Assembly: GCA_031266215.1 (NCBI GenBank)
Contig: JAISBL010000128.1
Span: 1 to 39,753 of the forward strand
DNA: 39,753 bases
From: Tannerellaceae bacterium
GTDB lineage: Bacteria; Bacteroidota; Bacteroidia; Bacteroidales; Tannerellaceae
Direction: 5' to 3'
Below, one piece after another: positions 1 through 9,170 of this stretch. The translations under genes and the position numbers were made by a program. Numbering within the stretch: the stretch's first letter is position 1; each line of letters begins with the position of its first letter. The notes under the pieces were generated by a model. That model was not told where the DNA came from. It saw only the letters and a program-made list of their open reading frames with translations, and did not search any database.

Positions 1-189
1 AATTACCTTCAGTTCATTCTACTTGTTGCCAATAGCTAAAACATCAAAGAATACACCTTAGGTTATGCAAAGAGCAATGCCGGTTTTGCTTACGTCGAGA
101 TTCTTAAATGCGTCTGCCCTGGCTTAGGGCCTTAATGTGAGTAATTCCAGGCGATCTCACGCGAGCGTGTGAAGATACTTTTGCTTTAC

Positions 190-3100
190 TTATCCCAAAC
201 TCAGGTGCTGAGAGGGGCCAGCGAAGAAAACCATCCCATCACGCGGGGCATTCGCTTCGCTCCGGTAGATGATGGCGCCGGGGATAGTAAGTCCGCGCCC
301 GGGCAGGGTGATGCGGCGGACTTCGCGACCTGCTGCGTCGTAGACGTATATCTCACCGTCGGCTATGTAGAGGTTGCCCTCGCTGTCGGTCACGTTACTG
401 TATTGTCCCTGCGGGTAGAGGGTACGGAGGTTGGCGAGGCGGCCGTCCGGGAGTACGTCTAGGCCTACCGTCGTTTTGTTGTTCTCATTGGCTACGTAGA
501 ATGGCCCGGATTGTCCGGGGGTTACGTACGACAGGGCGGCTGAGCGGCTGAGGTCGTAGGTCTCAGGGATGATGGTGACGCCGTCGGGAGCCAGGAAGCT
601 GCTGTCGGGAGCGCCTGTGACGACGCGGTCAAAGTCGCCGCGCCAACGGCTAGACGGGTGTATTATCCTTCTGACGTCTTTCACGTCCTTCGTTGCTACG
701 CGGGGTAGCAGACGGATGGTCTCGTCGGGATCGGACGGGTCTATGGAGTAGCACCATGCACCCCAGCCGCTGTTGCCCCAGCCGCTGTACATGGGGTTGT
801 CGTCGGGCAGGCGCCTGACTGCCTCCTGCTGTCCGTTAACGAGGTAGCCCGGCTGCGGGTCGTAGCGGAAAACGACCAGGAGGTTGTCTTTGGTATCGAC
901 GGCCAGCGTGAAAGGCTTCCAGGGATAGTCGGACAGTAGCGAGAGCGTGCCTGTGAGGGCGTCCCATTTGTATATCTTTTTCAGGCGGTTCTCGCCGAAG
1001 TATACGTTGCCTTTGCTGTCTGTGGCGGCCCCGGCGGCGAACTCAAAGCCGCCGGCCAGTTTGTTGACCGCCCAGGGACGGTTGTCAAAGGGACGGTTGC
1101 CCTTCTCGTCTCCGGATACGTTGAGGCGGGCAAAATCCCATGCGTATACGGGTATCTCTTTGTTCACGTCGTAGACTGGTATCTCTATTACGGGCAATAC
1201 CTGGGTGTAATTGTGGAGGTTGCGGAACTCTATGTCGCGACTGTTCCACAGCCTTATGCCGAACTCCTGCGGCGTCGATGCGCGTATGACGCGGTACATC
1301 CAGAGATTGGCAAACATGAGGCGGCTGGAGTTGGATATCTCCAGCATCTTACAGTCTTTGCCCTCGCGGCCTTCTTCTTCAAACTGGAAGGCGTAGACTT
1401 TCCAGTTGGATACGTTCTCGAAGCGGGCTTCGTTGCGCACGTGGTGCTCCAGCGACATGGCGTAGATGCGGCCCGGCGTAGAGGTGTTGCTTACGTACAG
1501 TCCGCCTGCGGCGTAAGTGTTGGCCGTCCATATGTCTTTGATAGTGCCGCCTCCGCCGCGGGCTATCCAGAGGCTCCAGTACTGGTTATCCCAGGCGAGG
1601 TCGAGGCCCTGCGCGGCTACGGGACTGGAGGGCGAACTGATGGCGGGGCCCTGGTTGCGGCGTTGCGGGGCCGCGGCCGACGGGTTGGCCGCCGGTTTGC
1701 GCATTGTGCCGTGGCCGCCTACGAACTTGACGTCGTTCATCAGCGAACCTTCGCCGGCCAGCCACTTGCAGCCTACGGCACGATAGTTATATCCGCCGGT
1801 GTTTATCCCGATGCCATTAAGTATATCGTCGCCGCCTGCCGACGACTCCACTACCGGCTGTGGAGGGCCAAAGCCGCTGAATGCCGGTTCGCTCTCTTTG
1901 AGTACGAACTGCGTGCCGAAGGGGTGCAGCCCTATGAGCGTTGTGCCCGGCGCCATCCTGATAGTCCCGGTCAGGCGATACCAGCCCTGCGGGACGTATA
2001 TGTGCCGGTGCGTGGCTATGGCCCGGCGGAAGGCTTCGGTATCATCCGTTTCGCCATCGCCTTTGGCCCCCAGGTCGCGGATGTTGACCCACGAGTCCAT
2101 AGACGGCAGCGGGGGAACGTCATTGGCGGCCGGCATGGCAAAGGCGGCCAGAGGCTCTATGTCTTTTATGTTCTCGTAGTGCGAAGGCGTTGTGAGGTCG
2201 TTCATTACAAGCCCATAGGTGAAGTCTTTCACACGGTACTGGCGGTCTTTCACCCCGACCTTCTCCCCGCTGCCGGTGTATGACACCAGCGTGGGGACGT
2301 TCCTGCAATGGAGGTTAATGATGTTAAGCTGAGAGAAAGAGTTGTTTTCCACGCCTACCACTATGCCGGCCTCGGAGACGTTCTCGAAGTAAGAGTTCTC
2401 TATGTGCAGGCGGTCGGCCCTGCCCTGCTGCATCTCAAAGGCTACCGGCACGTTCCTTACCTGCATGTTGACGATGGCGAAGCCGGCTTCGCGGCTCAGG
2501 ACGGCCGCTTTGCGCTGCCCTTCGAAATAAGTATCCACCATCATCATAGGCCATCCGGGAGACGTACGTCCGGAGGTTATGCCGTAGTCGCCGCCGTGGA
2601 AACTGACGTTTTCCATCTCATTGCCCACGTCGTATACGCCGGCCTTTCCGTCTCCGGTATACAGTACGCAGTGGCTTATAAAGCTATGCTGGGCGAAGTG
2701 TGAACGTATGCCCACGGCCTGCGGGTTGCCCTTGTCTATACGGATGTTTATGTTGGACAGCGCGCTGTAAAACGTACCCGCGCCGGCGTCCTGCGGTGTG
2801 CGTCCTTCGGGCACCAGTCCGCCGGTGAACCATATCATATAGTTCTGTTCGCTCCGGAAGCCCGGCGCATTCCTTTTGAGGATGATCTCAGGACGGTTCT
2901 TACCGTAACCTATAAGACGTATGGCCCCCGGCACGTGGATAGTCTTACTTATAAGGTACTTCCCTTCGGGGATGAAGAGTATGCCAAAGGCTTTTTCGGT
3001 CTTCAGGCGGTTAATGGCGCCCTGGAGCGCGTCCGACACGTCGGTCCTGCCATCCGCCTTTATGTTGTATTCGTCAGCGGTAAAGTAGAAAGCCTCCGGA

Positions 3101-3225
3101 TCATCCGGACGCAGTGTGTACACCGAAGCGTCGGAGGCGGCATACGCCACCGGCGCGACGACGGCGGCAAGGCATGCCAGTAGTGACAACCGCCATAGGT
3201 AATATCTGTTTTTCATGGTCTTCAT
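190..3225 (-). CDS. Secreted beta-helix (Pectate_lyase_3/GH55-like) protein with C-terminal NHL-type propeller, copy 1
   Basis: Predicted secreted carbohydrate-active protein, last gene of the polysaccharide utilisation locus. A signal peptide follows MKNRYYLWRLSLLACLAAVV. Two Pectate_lyase_3-type repeats are visible, one near residue 50 (NIKADGRTDVSDALQGAI) and one near residue 377 (NIRDLGAKGDGETDDTEAF). Tandem domains of this kind occur in GH55 beta-1,3-glucanases and in phage-type beta-helices. From about residue 723 the protein becomes NHL/SMP-30-like, with repeated strands such as DSKGNVYFGE and DSEGNLYIADGEIYVYD. About 1011 residues. It is a full-length paralogue of the gene at 5589-8612 and lies directly downstream of the GH9 gene. 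The ATG at 3225 was chosen because it gives a compact signal peptide; ATGs at 3243 and 3216 are possible. No catalytic residue can be assigned, so glycanase or lyase activity is inference. Confidence 0.85.
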   Translation of the reverse strand: MKTMKNRYYLWRLSLLACLAAVVAPVAYAASDASVYTLRPDDPEAFYFTADEYNIKADGRTDVSDALQGAINRLKTEKAFGILFIPEGKYLISKTIHVPGAIRLIGYGKNRPEIILKRNAPGFRSEQNYMIWFTGGLVPEGRTPQDAGAGTFYSALSNINIRIDKGNPQAVGIRSHFAQHSFISHCVLYTGDGKAGVYDVGNEMENVSFHGGDYGITSGRTSPGWPMMMVDTYFEGQRKAAVLSREAGFAIVNMQVRNVPVAFEMQQGRADRLHIENSYFENVSEAGIVVGVENNSFSQLNIINLHCRNVPTLVSYTGSGEKVGVKDRQYRVKDFTYGLVMNDLTTPSHYENIKDIEPLAAFAMPAANDVPPLPSMDSWVNIRDLGAKGDGETDDTEAFRRAIATHRHIYVPQGWYRLTGTIRMAPGTTLIGLHPFGTQFVLKESEPAFSGFGPPQPVVESSAGGDDILNGIGINTGGYNYRAVGCKWLAGEGSLMNDVKFVGGHGTMRKPAANPSAAAPQRRNQGPAISSPSSPVAAQGLDLAWDNQYWSLWIARGGGGTIKDIWTANTYAAGGLYVSNTSTPGRIYAMSLEHHVRNEARFENVSNWKVYAFQFEEEGREGKDCKMLEISNSSRLMFANLWMYRVIRASTPQEFGIRLWNSRDIEFRNLHNYTQVLPVIEIPVYDVNKEIPVYAWDFARLNVSGDEKGNRPFDNRPWAVNKLAGGFEFAAGAATDSKGNVYFGENRLKKIYKWDALTGTLSLLSDYPWKPFTLAVDTKDNLLVVFRYDPQPGYLVNGQQEAVRRLPDDNPMYSGWGNSGWGAWCYSIDPSDPDETIRLLPRVATKDVKDVRRIIHPSSRWRGDFDRVVTGAPDSSFLAPDGVTIIPETYDLSRSAALSYVTPGQSGPFYVANENNKTTVGLDVLPDGRLANLRTLYPQGQYSNVTDSEGNLYIADGEIYVYDAAGREVRRITLPGRGLTIPGAIIYRSEANAPRDGMVFFAGPSQHLSLG

Positions 3226-3250
3226 TATTTCGTATTCATTCACTTACTAT

Positions 3251-5566
3251 CTATATAAAATCGCACATCAGCATCAGCCACCGGCATGAAGGATGCACCC
3301 ATATCTCTTTCCAGTTATAGCAGTTCTCGGCCGGCCAGTAAGGGACGTCCCTGTTGAAATGCGTCTGCACGCCAACGGGCAGGCCGCCCACCAGATTGCC
3401 GCTCGTAACGCTGTATTGCCCGGCATATCGATATCCCTCGCCGTACATAAGGCTTTGGGCGAACGGATTCAGGCCGAGATGCCAGTCAAGGGCGCGATAA
3501 GCGATATTGAGCAACTCTTCGTCGCCAAGATAGTTGGCCGCCACAGCCAGGCCTTTGGCCTGAGAGAGCGTAGTCCCGCTATTGCCCCTGAACGTTGTCC
3601 ATACAGGGAAGCGTTTGAGGAAGTAGCGGTCATTCAGTCTGACACCGCCCGTTATCTGCTCCGTCTCCACTTCGCCACGCGCCCGTTCCAGGTCGTAGAC
3701 GCCGGCCGGGATCATATAATACGGGGCGTCGTAAGAGGCCACCTCTTTGTAGAACCCGGCATACAGTTCGATGGCTTTCTTCCAGAGGCCGGCACGGTCG
3801 GGGAGGAGTTCGGACAGTCGGACCAGTCCGACTACGGCGTCCTGCTCATGGCTGCGGTGCGGATAATGCAGTATGTTCTCCCCGGCAGGCGTACGGTGGA
3901 AGAAGCCCTTAAGGGAAACACCGTCGCCAAGTTCCGACTGCTGCTGGCATTCGACGATATAGCCGGCATAGGCGACAGCCGCCACAGTATACGCCTCGTC
4001 GGATGTGGCCCGGTAAAGAGCGAGGGCGGCGTTAAGGGCGGCGCCGGCAAGTTCTATATTCATCCTCCTGTCTTCTATCTGCGTACCGAAGGCGAAGTCT
4101 TCAACAGCGCACCTGAGGGCGTAGGCGGACAGGTAGCTGTCTTTAGTCCTGAACATGACGGCCGCCGTCGCCTCTGTTGTGGCGGAGACGAGGTTGGCGT
4201 GCGGACTGTTCTGAGCTTCGTCGGAGAAGTCGTCTTTGGAGCCGATGATGCCGTCGGTCCACATGTCTTTGGTAGACCATACGTTCCTGAAGCCATCGCC
4301 GAAGCGCGTTCTCAGCATCCAGTCCACTCCCCAGCGGGCCTCTTCCAGCAGGCGGCCGGAGAGGGCGGCGTCGGACGTTTCTGTCTTTTCGGCCAGCATC
4401 ATCATGGCAAAGGCCGCCTCGGCCGTGTTCACCAGGCCCTGCGAGAGGTCGCCCGCATCGTGCCAGCCCCCGTGAATGGGAACCATGCGGCCGTCGTGCG
4501 TGCTGACCCAGTCGAGGTGGCAGGCGTCGTGTACGCCCTCTACGTGGAATCCGCAACGCTGCGTGTAGAAATGGTTGATGGTCTTTATTATCGAACTGCG
4601 GTAGACGCCGGCGAAGTCATCGATGCGGAAAGGCCTGCTCTGCAGTCCGCCCGCCTCGATCAGGTACGTGCCGGGGGTATTCACATCGCTGAAGTCAATG
4701 ACGCTGAAGTCGCCCAGCGGCGTTGTAACCGGAGATACGGGGCGCTCTGTCACAGTCCTGCCAGAGACGGCGTCTTTGAGCCGGAACACTCCGCCCGGAG
4801 CATCGGGCGTAAAGGCCACCTTGGGATAGCCTGCCGCATATCCGGCATGATTATAGGCGATCTGGCCGGGCGCGACATCCCAGCCTTCAAAGTGATCGGC
4901 CTCCACCTTCTCCAGATACAACTCGTCGATGTAGTAATCGGCTACCTCCGCCGCGCCCGGCTCGTTGCCCTGCAGGCGGTAACGTATCTCGACGCCGGTC
5001 ACCTTCTCCCTTCCCAGATGGGCTATCTCCCAGTAGACCCTGTTCCATTTATGGTTCTCAAGCACCTGGTAGTTCAGTCCGTTACGGCCGTAAACGTCGG
5101 GCGTTTTGTCTTCTCCGTCATTATGGAAGACCAGACTGATGGAGACGACCCTGAAGCCGGGCAGGTCGGGGTAGATCATGAACGATATGCGGTTCCACGG
5201 CGTCCAGTCTTCACTGTCCACTTCGTAGACGGCGCTGGCCACACCCCAGGGCCTGCCATCGGCTGGCGGTTCGGTTCCTTTTGTGGGGGAGGTGAGAAGG
5301 AGCGACGACTGCCCCTTGTATGTCCGGGCGTCTGAGAGTGACAGTGCGCCGTAGCCACGGTGCGCCCAGCCGTCCATCGTTTCCATGCCGGAGAGCAGTC
5401 TGGCGTCGGAGACTTCCTTCTGCGACCAGGCGTACTCAAGCGTATTTTCGTATGGCGCCGTGATGGGCATCGGCGGTATGTCTCCCGCTGTTTCCCCGAC
5501 CGGCTTTACAGCGCAGGATGATAACAGGAGGATGGCGCTGAACAGGTTTATATGATAATGCTTCAT
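3251..5566 (-). CDS. Glycoside hydrolase family 9 lipoprotein
   Basis: Predicted surface or periplasmic endo- or exo-glycanase. Lipobox LLSSC puts the lipidated cysteine at residue 18. Residues about 50-225 look like a beta-sandwich carbohydrate-binding module. Residues about 230-315 match the Ig-like CelD_N domain (NHAGYAAGYPKVAFTPDAPG). The (alpha/alpha)6 catalytic domain follows, with the GH9 hallmark GGWHDAGD; the two aspartates fall at 370 and 373 and form the catalytic-base motif. The C-terminus (AENCYNWKEIWVHPSCRWL) holds candidate acid glutamates, but I cannot assign the proton donor with certainty. Length 771 residues is usual for multidomain GH9. It lies between two paralogous beta-helix genes, 22 bases from the upstream one, so co-transcription is likely. 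GH9 enzymes generally cut beta-1,4-glucans, but the substrate here is not shown. Confidence 0.9.
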   Translation of the reverse strand: MKHYHINLFSAILLLSSCAVKPVGETAGDIPPMPITAPYENTLEYAWSQKEVSDARLLSGMETMDGWAHRGYGALSLSDARTYKGQSSLLLTSPTKGTEPPADGRPWGVASAVYEVDSEDWTPWNRISFMIYPDLPGFRVVSISLVFHNDGEDKTPDVYGRNGLNYQVLENHKWNRVYWEIAHLGREKVTGVEIRYRLQGNEPGAAEVADYYIDELYLEKVEADHFEGWDVAPGQIAYNHAGYAAGYPKVAFTPDAPGGVFRLKDAVSGRTVTERPVSPVTTPLGDFSVIDFSDVNTPGTYLIEAGGLQSRPFRIDDFAGVYRSSIIKTINHFYTQRCGFHVEGVHDACHLDWVSTHDGRMVPIHGGWHDAGDLSQGLVNTAEAAFAMMMLAEKTETSDAALSGRLLEEARWGVDWMLRTRFGDGFRNVWSTKDMWTDGIIGSKDDFSDEAQNSPHANLVSATTEATAAVMFRTKDSYLSAYALRCAVEDFAFGTQIEDRRMNIELAGAALNAALALYRATSDEAYTVAAVAYAGYIVECQQQSELGDGVSLKGFFHRTPAGENILHYPHRSHEQDAVVGLVRLSELLPDRAGLWKKAIELYAGFYKEVASYDAPYYMIPAGVYDLERARGEVETEQITGGVRLNDRYFLKRFPVWTTFRGNSGTTLSQAKGLAVAANYLGDEELLNIAYRALDWHLGLNPFAQSLMYGEGYRYAGQYSVTSGNLVGGLPVGVQTHFNRDVPYWPAENCYNWKEIWVHPSCRWLMLMCDFI

Positions 5567-5588
5567 AACTGAAAAGTGTTTTACGGTG

Positions 5589-8500
5589 TTATTTGATACG
5601 GACGCTGAATAGCTTTGAACGTGAGGTTATGAACAGGGTGTTGCCGTCGGGGCCTCCGAAACATAGGGCCGAGGGGCGTTCGGGTACGTCGATGATGCCT
5701 TTCTGACTGCCGTCGCGATCGAATATGTATATCTGGCCGTCGGCGACGTAGACGTTACCTTCGCTGTCTACGGCAGAGCCGAACTCGCCCCATTCGACAA
5801 AGTATTCCAGTCCCGACAGCGTGCCGTCAGCGGCTACATCCATGCGCACCATGCGCTTGTCGTATTCGTCGGAGGCGTAGAACGGCCGGCCCGGATACGC
5901 TTCCAGAAGCGAAGAGGCGCGCGCAAGGTCGTACTGGTCGGGGATGATGGTCCTGCCGTCGGGAGCGGCGAAGCAGAGTTCGGGCCTGAACATGACCACG
6001 GTGTTGAAGTCGTGGAAGTCGCGCCACCTGTTCGACGGGTAAAGCGCCTTATGCACGTTGGGCACTGAACCCATCGGGACTTTGGCGAGGGCCCTGATCG
6101 TTTCCTCCGGGCGATCCGGATCGATGGAGTATACGCGCGTCTCGTAGGCGTTGTTGCCATAGCCGGCAAAAGAAGTGCCGCGGGTATCGGGATAGGATAT
6201 GGGGGCTTCCTGCTTTCCATCTACCATATAGCCGGGCTGCGAGCGGTAGCGGGCGACAACGAGAAGGTTGTCTTCGGTATCTACTCCGAGCGAAAGCGGC
6301 TCCCAGGGAAAGTCGGAGACGAGCGAGATGGTGTTTGTAGCGGCCGACCATCTGTATATGCGGCGGAAGCGCTGTTCGGAGAAGTAGACGTTGCCCTTGC
6401 TGTCGCGGGCCAGCCCTTCGGCAAACTCAAAGCCGGCGGCCAGTTGCTGCACCTTCCCGGCCTCGCCTGTCAGTGGCGTGCGGCGCGGTTCATTACCTGT
6501 GACAAACAGGCGTTGCAGTTCCCAGGGGCGCACTTCTATATCCTTGTTGATGTCGTACAGGGGGTTGTCGGTGGTGTATTTGATCTGCGAATAGTTGTGG
6601 AGGTTGATGAACTCGATGTTCTCGCAGCCTTCCCACAGGCGGACAGAGTACGGGTAGGGTTCGCTGATGCGGATGACGCGGAACATATAAAGGTTGGCAA
6701 ACGTGATGTTGCGGCAGCCTTCCATCTCTATCGGCTGGCACTCCGTACCCTCGCGGCTCTCCTCTTCCAGTTGGAAACACAGTATCTTCCAGTTGGCGAC
6801 GTTCCTGAACCGCGCCTCATTACGCACGTGGTGCTCCAGCGACATGGCGTAGATACGTCCCGGAGTAGAGGTGTTGTTAATGTACAGCCCGCTCGCCGCA
6901 TAGGTAGAAGCCGTCCATACGTCTTTGATGGTCCCGCCCCCGCCATTGGTCACCCACAGGCTCCAGTACTGGTTATCCCAGGCGAGGTCCATGCCCTGGG
7001 CTGCGATGGGGTTATAGGGCGAACTGATACGAGGCGCCTGGTTATTGCCGCGCCCTGCGGCGGCCTGTTGTCTCTCGGCCGGCGGCATCGGCTTTGACAT
7101 CCCTCCATGACCGCCCACGAACTTGACGTCGTTGAGGTAAGAGTTCCCGTCCGCCATCCATTTTACACCTACGGCCCGGTAGTTATATGCACCGGTATTT
7201 ATGCCGATACCGTTCAGCACGTTCGTCCCGCCAACGGAAGATTCAAGCAGGGCCTTCGGCGGGCCAAAGCCGCTGAACGCCGGCGTACTCTCGGCCAGCC
7301 TCAGTTGGGTGCCGAAGGGATGGAGTCCTATCAGGCGGACGCCGGGCCTGAGCCTGAGCGTCTCCGAGATACGGTACCAGCCCTGCGGGACGTAGATATT
7401 GTCGTACCGGTCTACGGCATCCTGAAACGCCCGCGTATCGTCGGTAGCGTCATCGCCTTTGGCCCCAAGGTCGCGAATGTTCACCCAGCCGTCCATAGCC
7501 GGCAGCGCGGGTATATCCCTCAGCATTACGGCAGGCATGCGCGAGACCGGCTCTGCGTCGAGTATCGTACGGTAAGCAGGGCGCGAGACCATATCGTCCA
7601 TCCGCAGGCCGTGAGCGTACTCTTTTATATGATAAACCCTGTGTGCGACGGCCGTCCGTGTTCCGCTGCGGCGGTATGAGGCCAGCACGGGAACCTGCGA
7701 GCAGTATACGTTGCGGAGGGTTATCTGGTTATTGCTGTTGTTTTCGTTACTGATGACGATGGCGGGGCCGCTGACGTTCTCGAAGCGGCTGTTCTCCACG
7801 AACAGGCGGTCGGCATAGTTGGGGTCTATATCAAAGACGGCGGGTACGTTCCTGACCTGGAGGTTTACCATCGCCAGTCCTGACTCCTGGCAGCGCAGGG
7901 CCGCCACGCGCTGCCCCTCAAAATAAGAATCCACCATAACCACCTGCCACCCCGGCGAGGCTTTTGTGGTATAGATACCGTAGTCGCCGCCGAAGAAGGC
8001 GACGTTCTCCATCTCGTTGCCCACGTCGAACAGTCCCGCCTTACCCTTGCCGGCATACACCGCGACATGGCTTATGAAGCTGTGCTGCGCATAATGCGTG
8101 CGCAGGGCCACGGCATGGGGGTTACCGTCTTCTATGCGCAGGTTAATGTTTGACATGGCGCTGTAGAACGTGCCCGCCCCGGCGTCGCGCGGCGTCTGGC
8201 CCGGCTCTACGGCGCCTCCGGTGAACCAGAACATATAGCCGGCCCGCCCCTTGTCTGTCGCCACCTCTTCCTGATAGCCCGGCGAGTTACGGGCGAGGAT
8301 GAACTCCGGCCGCTTCGCCCCGTAGCCTATCAGGCGGATGGCGCCGGGGACGTAGATGGTTTTACTTATAAGGTACTTTCCTTCGGGGATAAAGAGTATG
8401 CCGAAGTTCTTTTCGCGCTTCACCTGGTTGATGGCGGCCTGAAGGGCTTCGGAGACGTCGGTCTTTCCGTCGGCCTTAACGCCGGTGAAGTAGAACGCCT

Positions 8501-8612
8501 CCGGGTCTTCGGGGCGCAGGGTGTAGACTGATTCCAGTTGAACCGCCCCGCCCCGCATGAGTGACGCAGAGCACAGAAGGAGGGTCAGTAGTAATCTTGA
8601 CAGATTCATCAT
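5589..8612 (-). CDS. Secreted beta-helix (Pectate_lyase_3/GH55-like) protein with C-terminal NHL-type propeller, copy 2
   Basis: Paralogue of the protein at 190-3225, alike along its whole length. Signal peptide MMNLSRLLLTLLLCSASL. First beta-helix repeat near residue 45 (GVKADGKTDVSEALQAAI), second near residue 374 (WVNIRDLGAKGDDATDDT). The propeller starts at about residue 720 (DSKGNVYFSEQRFRRIYRW) and ends with DSEGNVYVADGQIYIFD. 1007 residues. It is the first enzyme-type gene after the SusC/SusD block, but 558 bases separate it from the DUF3823 gene. That gap holds a palindromic tandem array, two strong hairpins and a possible own promoter (TAATTTTG on the minus strand, 8666-8673). The tandem paralogues may differ in linkage or side-chain specificity, which is inference. 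Confidence 0.85.
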   Translation of the reverse strand: MMNLSRLLLTLLLCSASLMRGGAVQLESVYTLRPEDPEAFYFTGVKADGKTDVSEALQAAINQVKREKNFGILFIPEGKYLISKTIYVPGAIRLIGYGAKRPEFILARNSPGYQEEVATDKGRAGYMFWFTGGAVEPGQTPRDAGAGTFYSAMSNINLRIEDGNPHAVALRTHYAQHSFISHVAVYAGKGKAGLFDVGNEMENVAFFGGDYGIYTTKASPGWQVVMVDSYFEGQRVAALRCQESGLAMVNLQVRNVPAVFDIDPNYADRLFVENSRFENVSGPAIVISNENNSNNQITLRNVYCSQVPVLASYRRSGTRTAVAHRVYHIKEYAHGLRMDDMVSRPAYRTILDAEPVSRMPAVMLRDIPALPAMDGWVNIRDLGAKGDDATDDTRAFQDAVDRYDNIYVPQGWYRISETLRLRPGVRLIGLHPFGTQLRLAESTPAFSGFGPPKALLESSVGGTNVLNGIGINTGAYNYRAVGVKWMADGNSYLNDVKFVGGHGGMSKPMPPAERQQAAAGRGNNQAPRISSPYNPIAAQGMDLAWDNQYWSLWVTNGGGGTIKDVWTASTYAASGLYINNTSTPGRIYAMSLEHHVRNEARFRNVANWKILCFQLEEESREGTECQPIEMEGCRNITFANLYMFRVIRISEPYPYSVRLWEGCENIEFINLHNYSQIKYTTDNPLYDINKDIEVRPWELQRLFVTGNEPRRTPLTGEAGKVQQLAAGFEFAEGLARDSKGNVYFSEQRFRRIYRWSAATNTISLVSDFPWEPLSLGVDTEDNLLVVARYRSQPGYMVDGKQEAPISYPDTRGTSFAGYGNNAYETRVYSIDPDRPEETIRALAKVPMGSVPNVHKALYPSNRWRDFHDFNTVVMFRPELCFAAPDGRTIIPDQYDLARASSLLEAYPGRPFYASDEYDKRMVRMDVAADGTLSGLEYFVEWGEFGSAVDSEGNVYVADGQIYIFDRDGSQKGIIDVPERPSALCFGGPDGNTLFITSRSKLFSVRIK

Positions 8613-8665
8613 AATACGTATGTTTTTAGTTGGTTATTAAATCTCATGATTGTTACAGCGCGGGT

Positions 8666-8673
8666 CAAAATTA
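8666..8673 (-). promoter_or_regulatory. Possible -7 element for the beta-helix/GH9 genes
   Basis: On the minus strand this reads TAATTTTG, an exact fit to the Bacteroidetes -7 form TAnnTTTG, about 55 bases upstream of the ATG at 8612. No clear TTTG is seen at the -33 distance. It could let the enzyme genes be transcribed separately from SusC/SusD. Confidence 0.4.
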
Positions 8674-8754
8674 CATTTTTTCTCATATGTCTGCGATGCA
8701 TTATTGCATACCCCCGCTATAAATCTGAGTTCGATGTAAGAAAATCAACCGTTC

Positions 8755-8789
8755 CCCCATCGTCGTCATCAGCATTGACGACGACGGGG
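8755..8789. other. Strong 14-bp hairpin between array and beta-helix gene
   Basis: Arms 8755-8768 (CCCCATCGTCGTCA) and 8776-8789 (TGACGACGACGGGG) pair over 14 positions with one non-Watson-Crick position and a 7-base loop. In minus-strand RNA the odd position is a G-U pair, so the stem is continuous in the transcript of the downstream genes. No U-tract follows, so it is not a standard terminator. It could be an mRNA processing or stability element or an attenuator arm. Confidence 0.7.
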
Positions 8790-8794
8790 AGGTA

Positions 8795-8955
8795 TCAGGC
8801 AAGGTATTTCACTAATACTTAAGAAGATACTTCACTGACACTTAAGAAGGCGCTTCGTCGGCATTTTAGAAGGTCCTTCATAAGGGCTTAAGAAGGTCCT
8901 TCATAGGAGCTTAAGAAGGATCTTCATAGGGGCTTAAGAAGGACCTTCTAAAAAC
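8795..8955. repeat. Tandem palindrome array 1, 23-base period
   Basis: Six full units of exactly 23 bases start at 8818, 8841, 8864, 8887, 8910 and 8933, and a decayed unit precedes them from about 8795. Each unit opens with CTTAAGAAGG or a close variant, has a palindromic core of the type GAAGGTCCTTC (variants GAAGATACTTC, GAAGGCGCTTC, GAAGGATCTTC, GAAGGACCTTC) and ends in a linker such as ATAGGGG. Core variants keep the outer GAAG/CTTC pairing while the centre changes. The array sits in the 558-base gap 8613-9170. Apart from the two hairpins and the -7 element listed separately, I see nothing else in that gap. Confidence 0.9.
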
Positions 8956-9078
8956 GCCGGGTAAAAACCCGTGTCCGGTATAAGGAGACGCTCCTGTAAA
9001 AACACACGCGTGGCGCCGCTCGCATGAGGGTTTCTCTTATGTCGAACCAGGGTTATAATATTAGCGCAGATACCTGAG

Positions 9079-9130
9079 ATGCATTATATCATACGCCTGC
9101 GATAAGATGTCGCAGGCGCGTGATATGCAT
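9079..9130. other. Long imperfect hairpin downstream of the DUF3823 gene
   Basis: Left arm 9079-9103 and right arm 9109-9130 pair through ATGCAT, ATCA and CGCCTGCGA, with a 3-base bulge and a 2x2 internal loop. It lies about 40 bases past the stop of the DUF3823 gene on the minus strand. No U-tract follows on that strand. It may protect the 3' end of the SusC/SusD transcript or mark its end. Confidence 0.65.
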
Positions 9131-9170
9131 TATCCCGCATGTATAGACCAATGCAGTTTATCCTCCGGCG

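Noticed and set aside
3293..5335. 680-codon plus-strand open frame opposite the GH9 gene
   Set aside because: Shadow frame of a GC-rich gene; the minus strand shows clear GH9 domains and a lipobox. The same applies to the 698-codon frame at 12563-14659 opposite susC.
8695..9109. Similar 32-base words (GATGCATTAT...) on both sides of array 1 as flanking direct repeats
   Set aside because: Only the first 10 bases match exactly and the right copy belongs to a hairpin arm; too weak next to the 40-base repeats of array 2.
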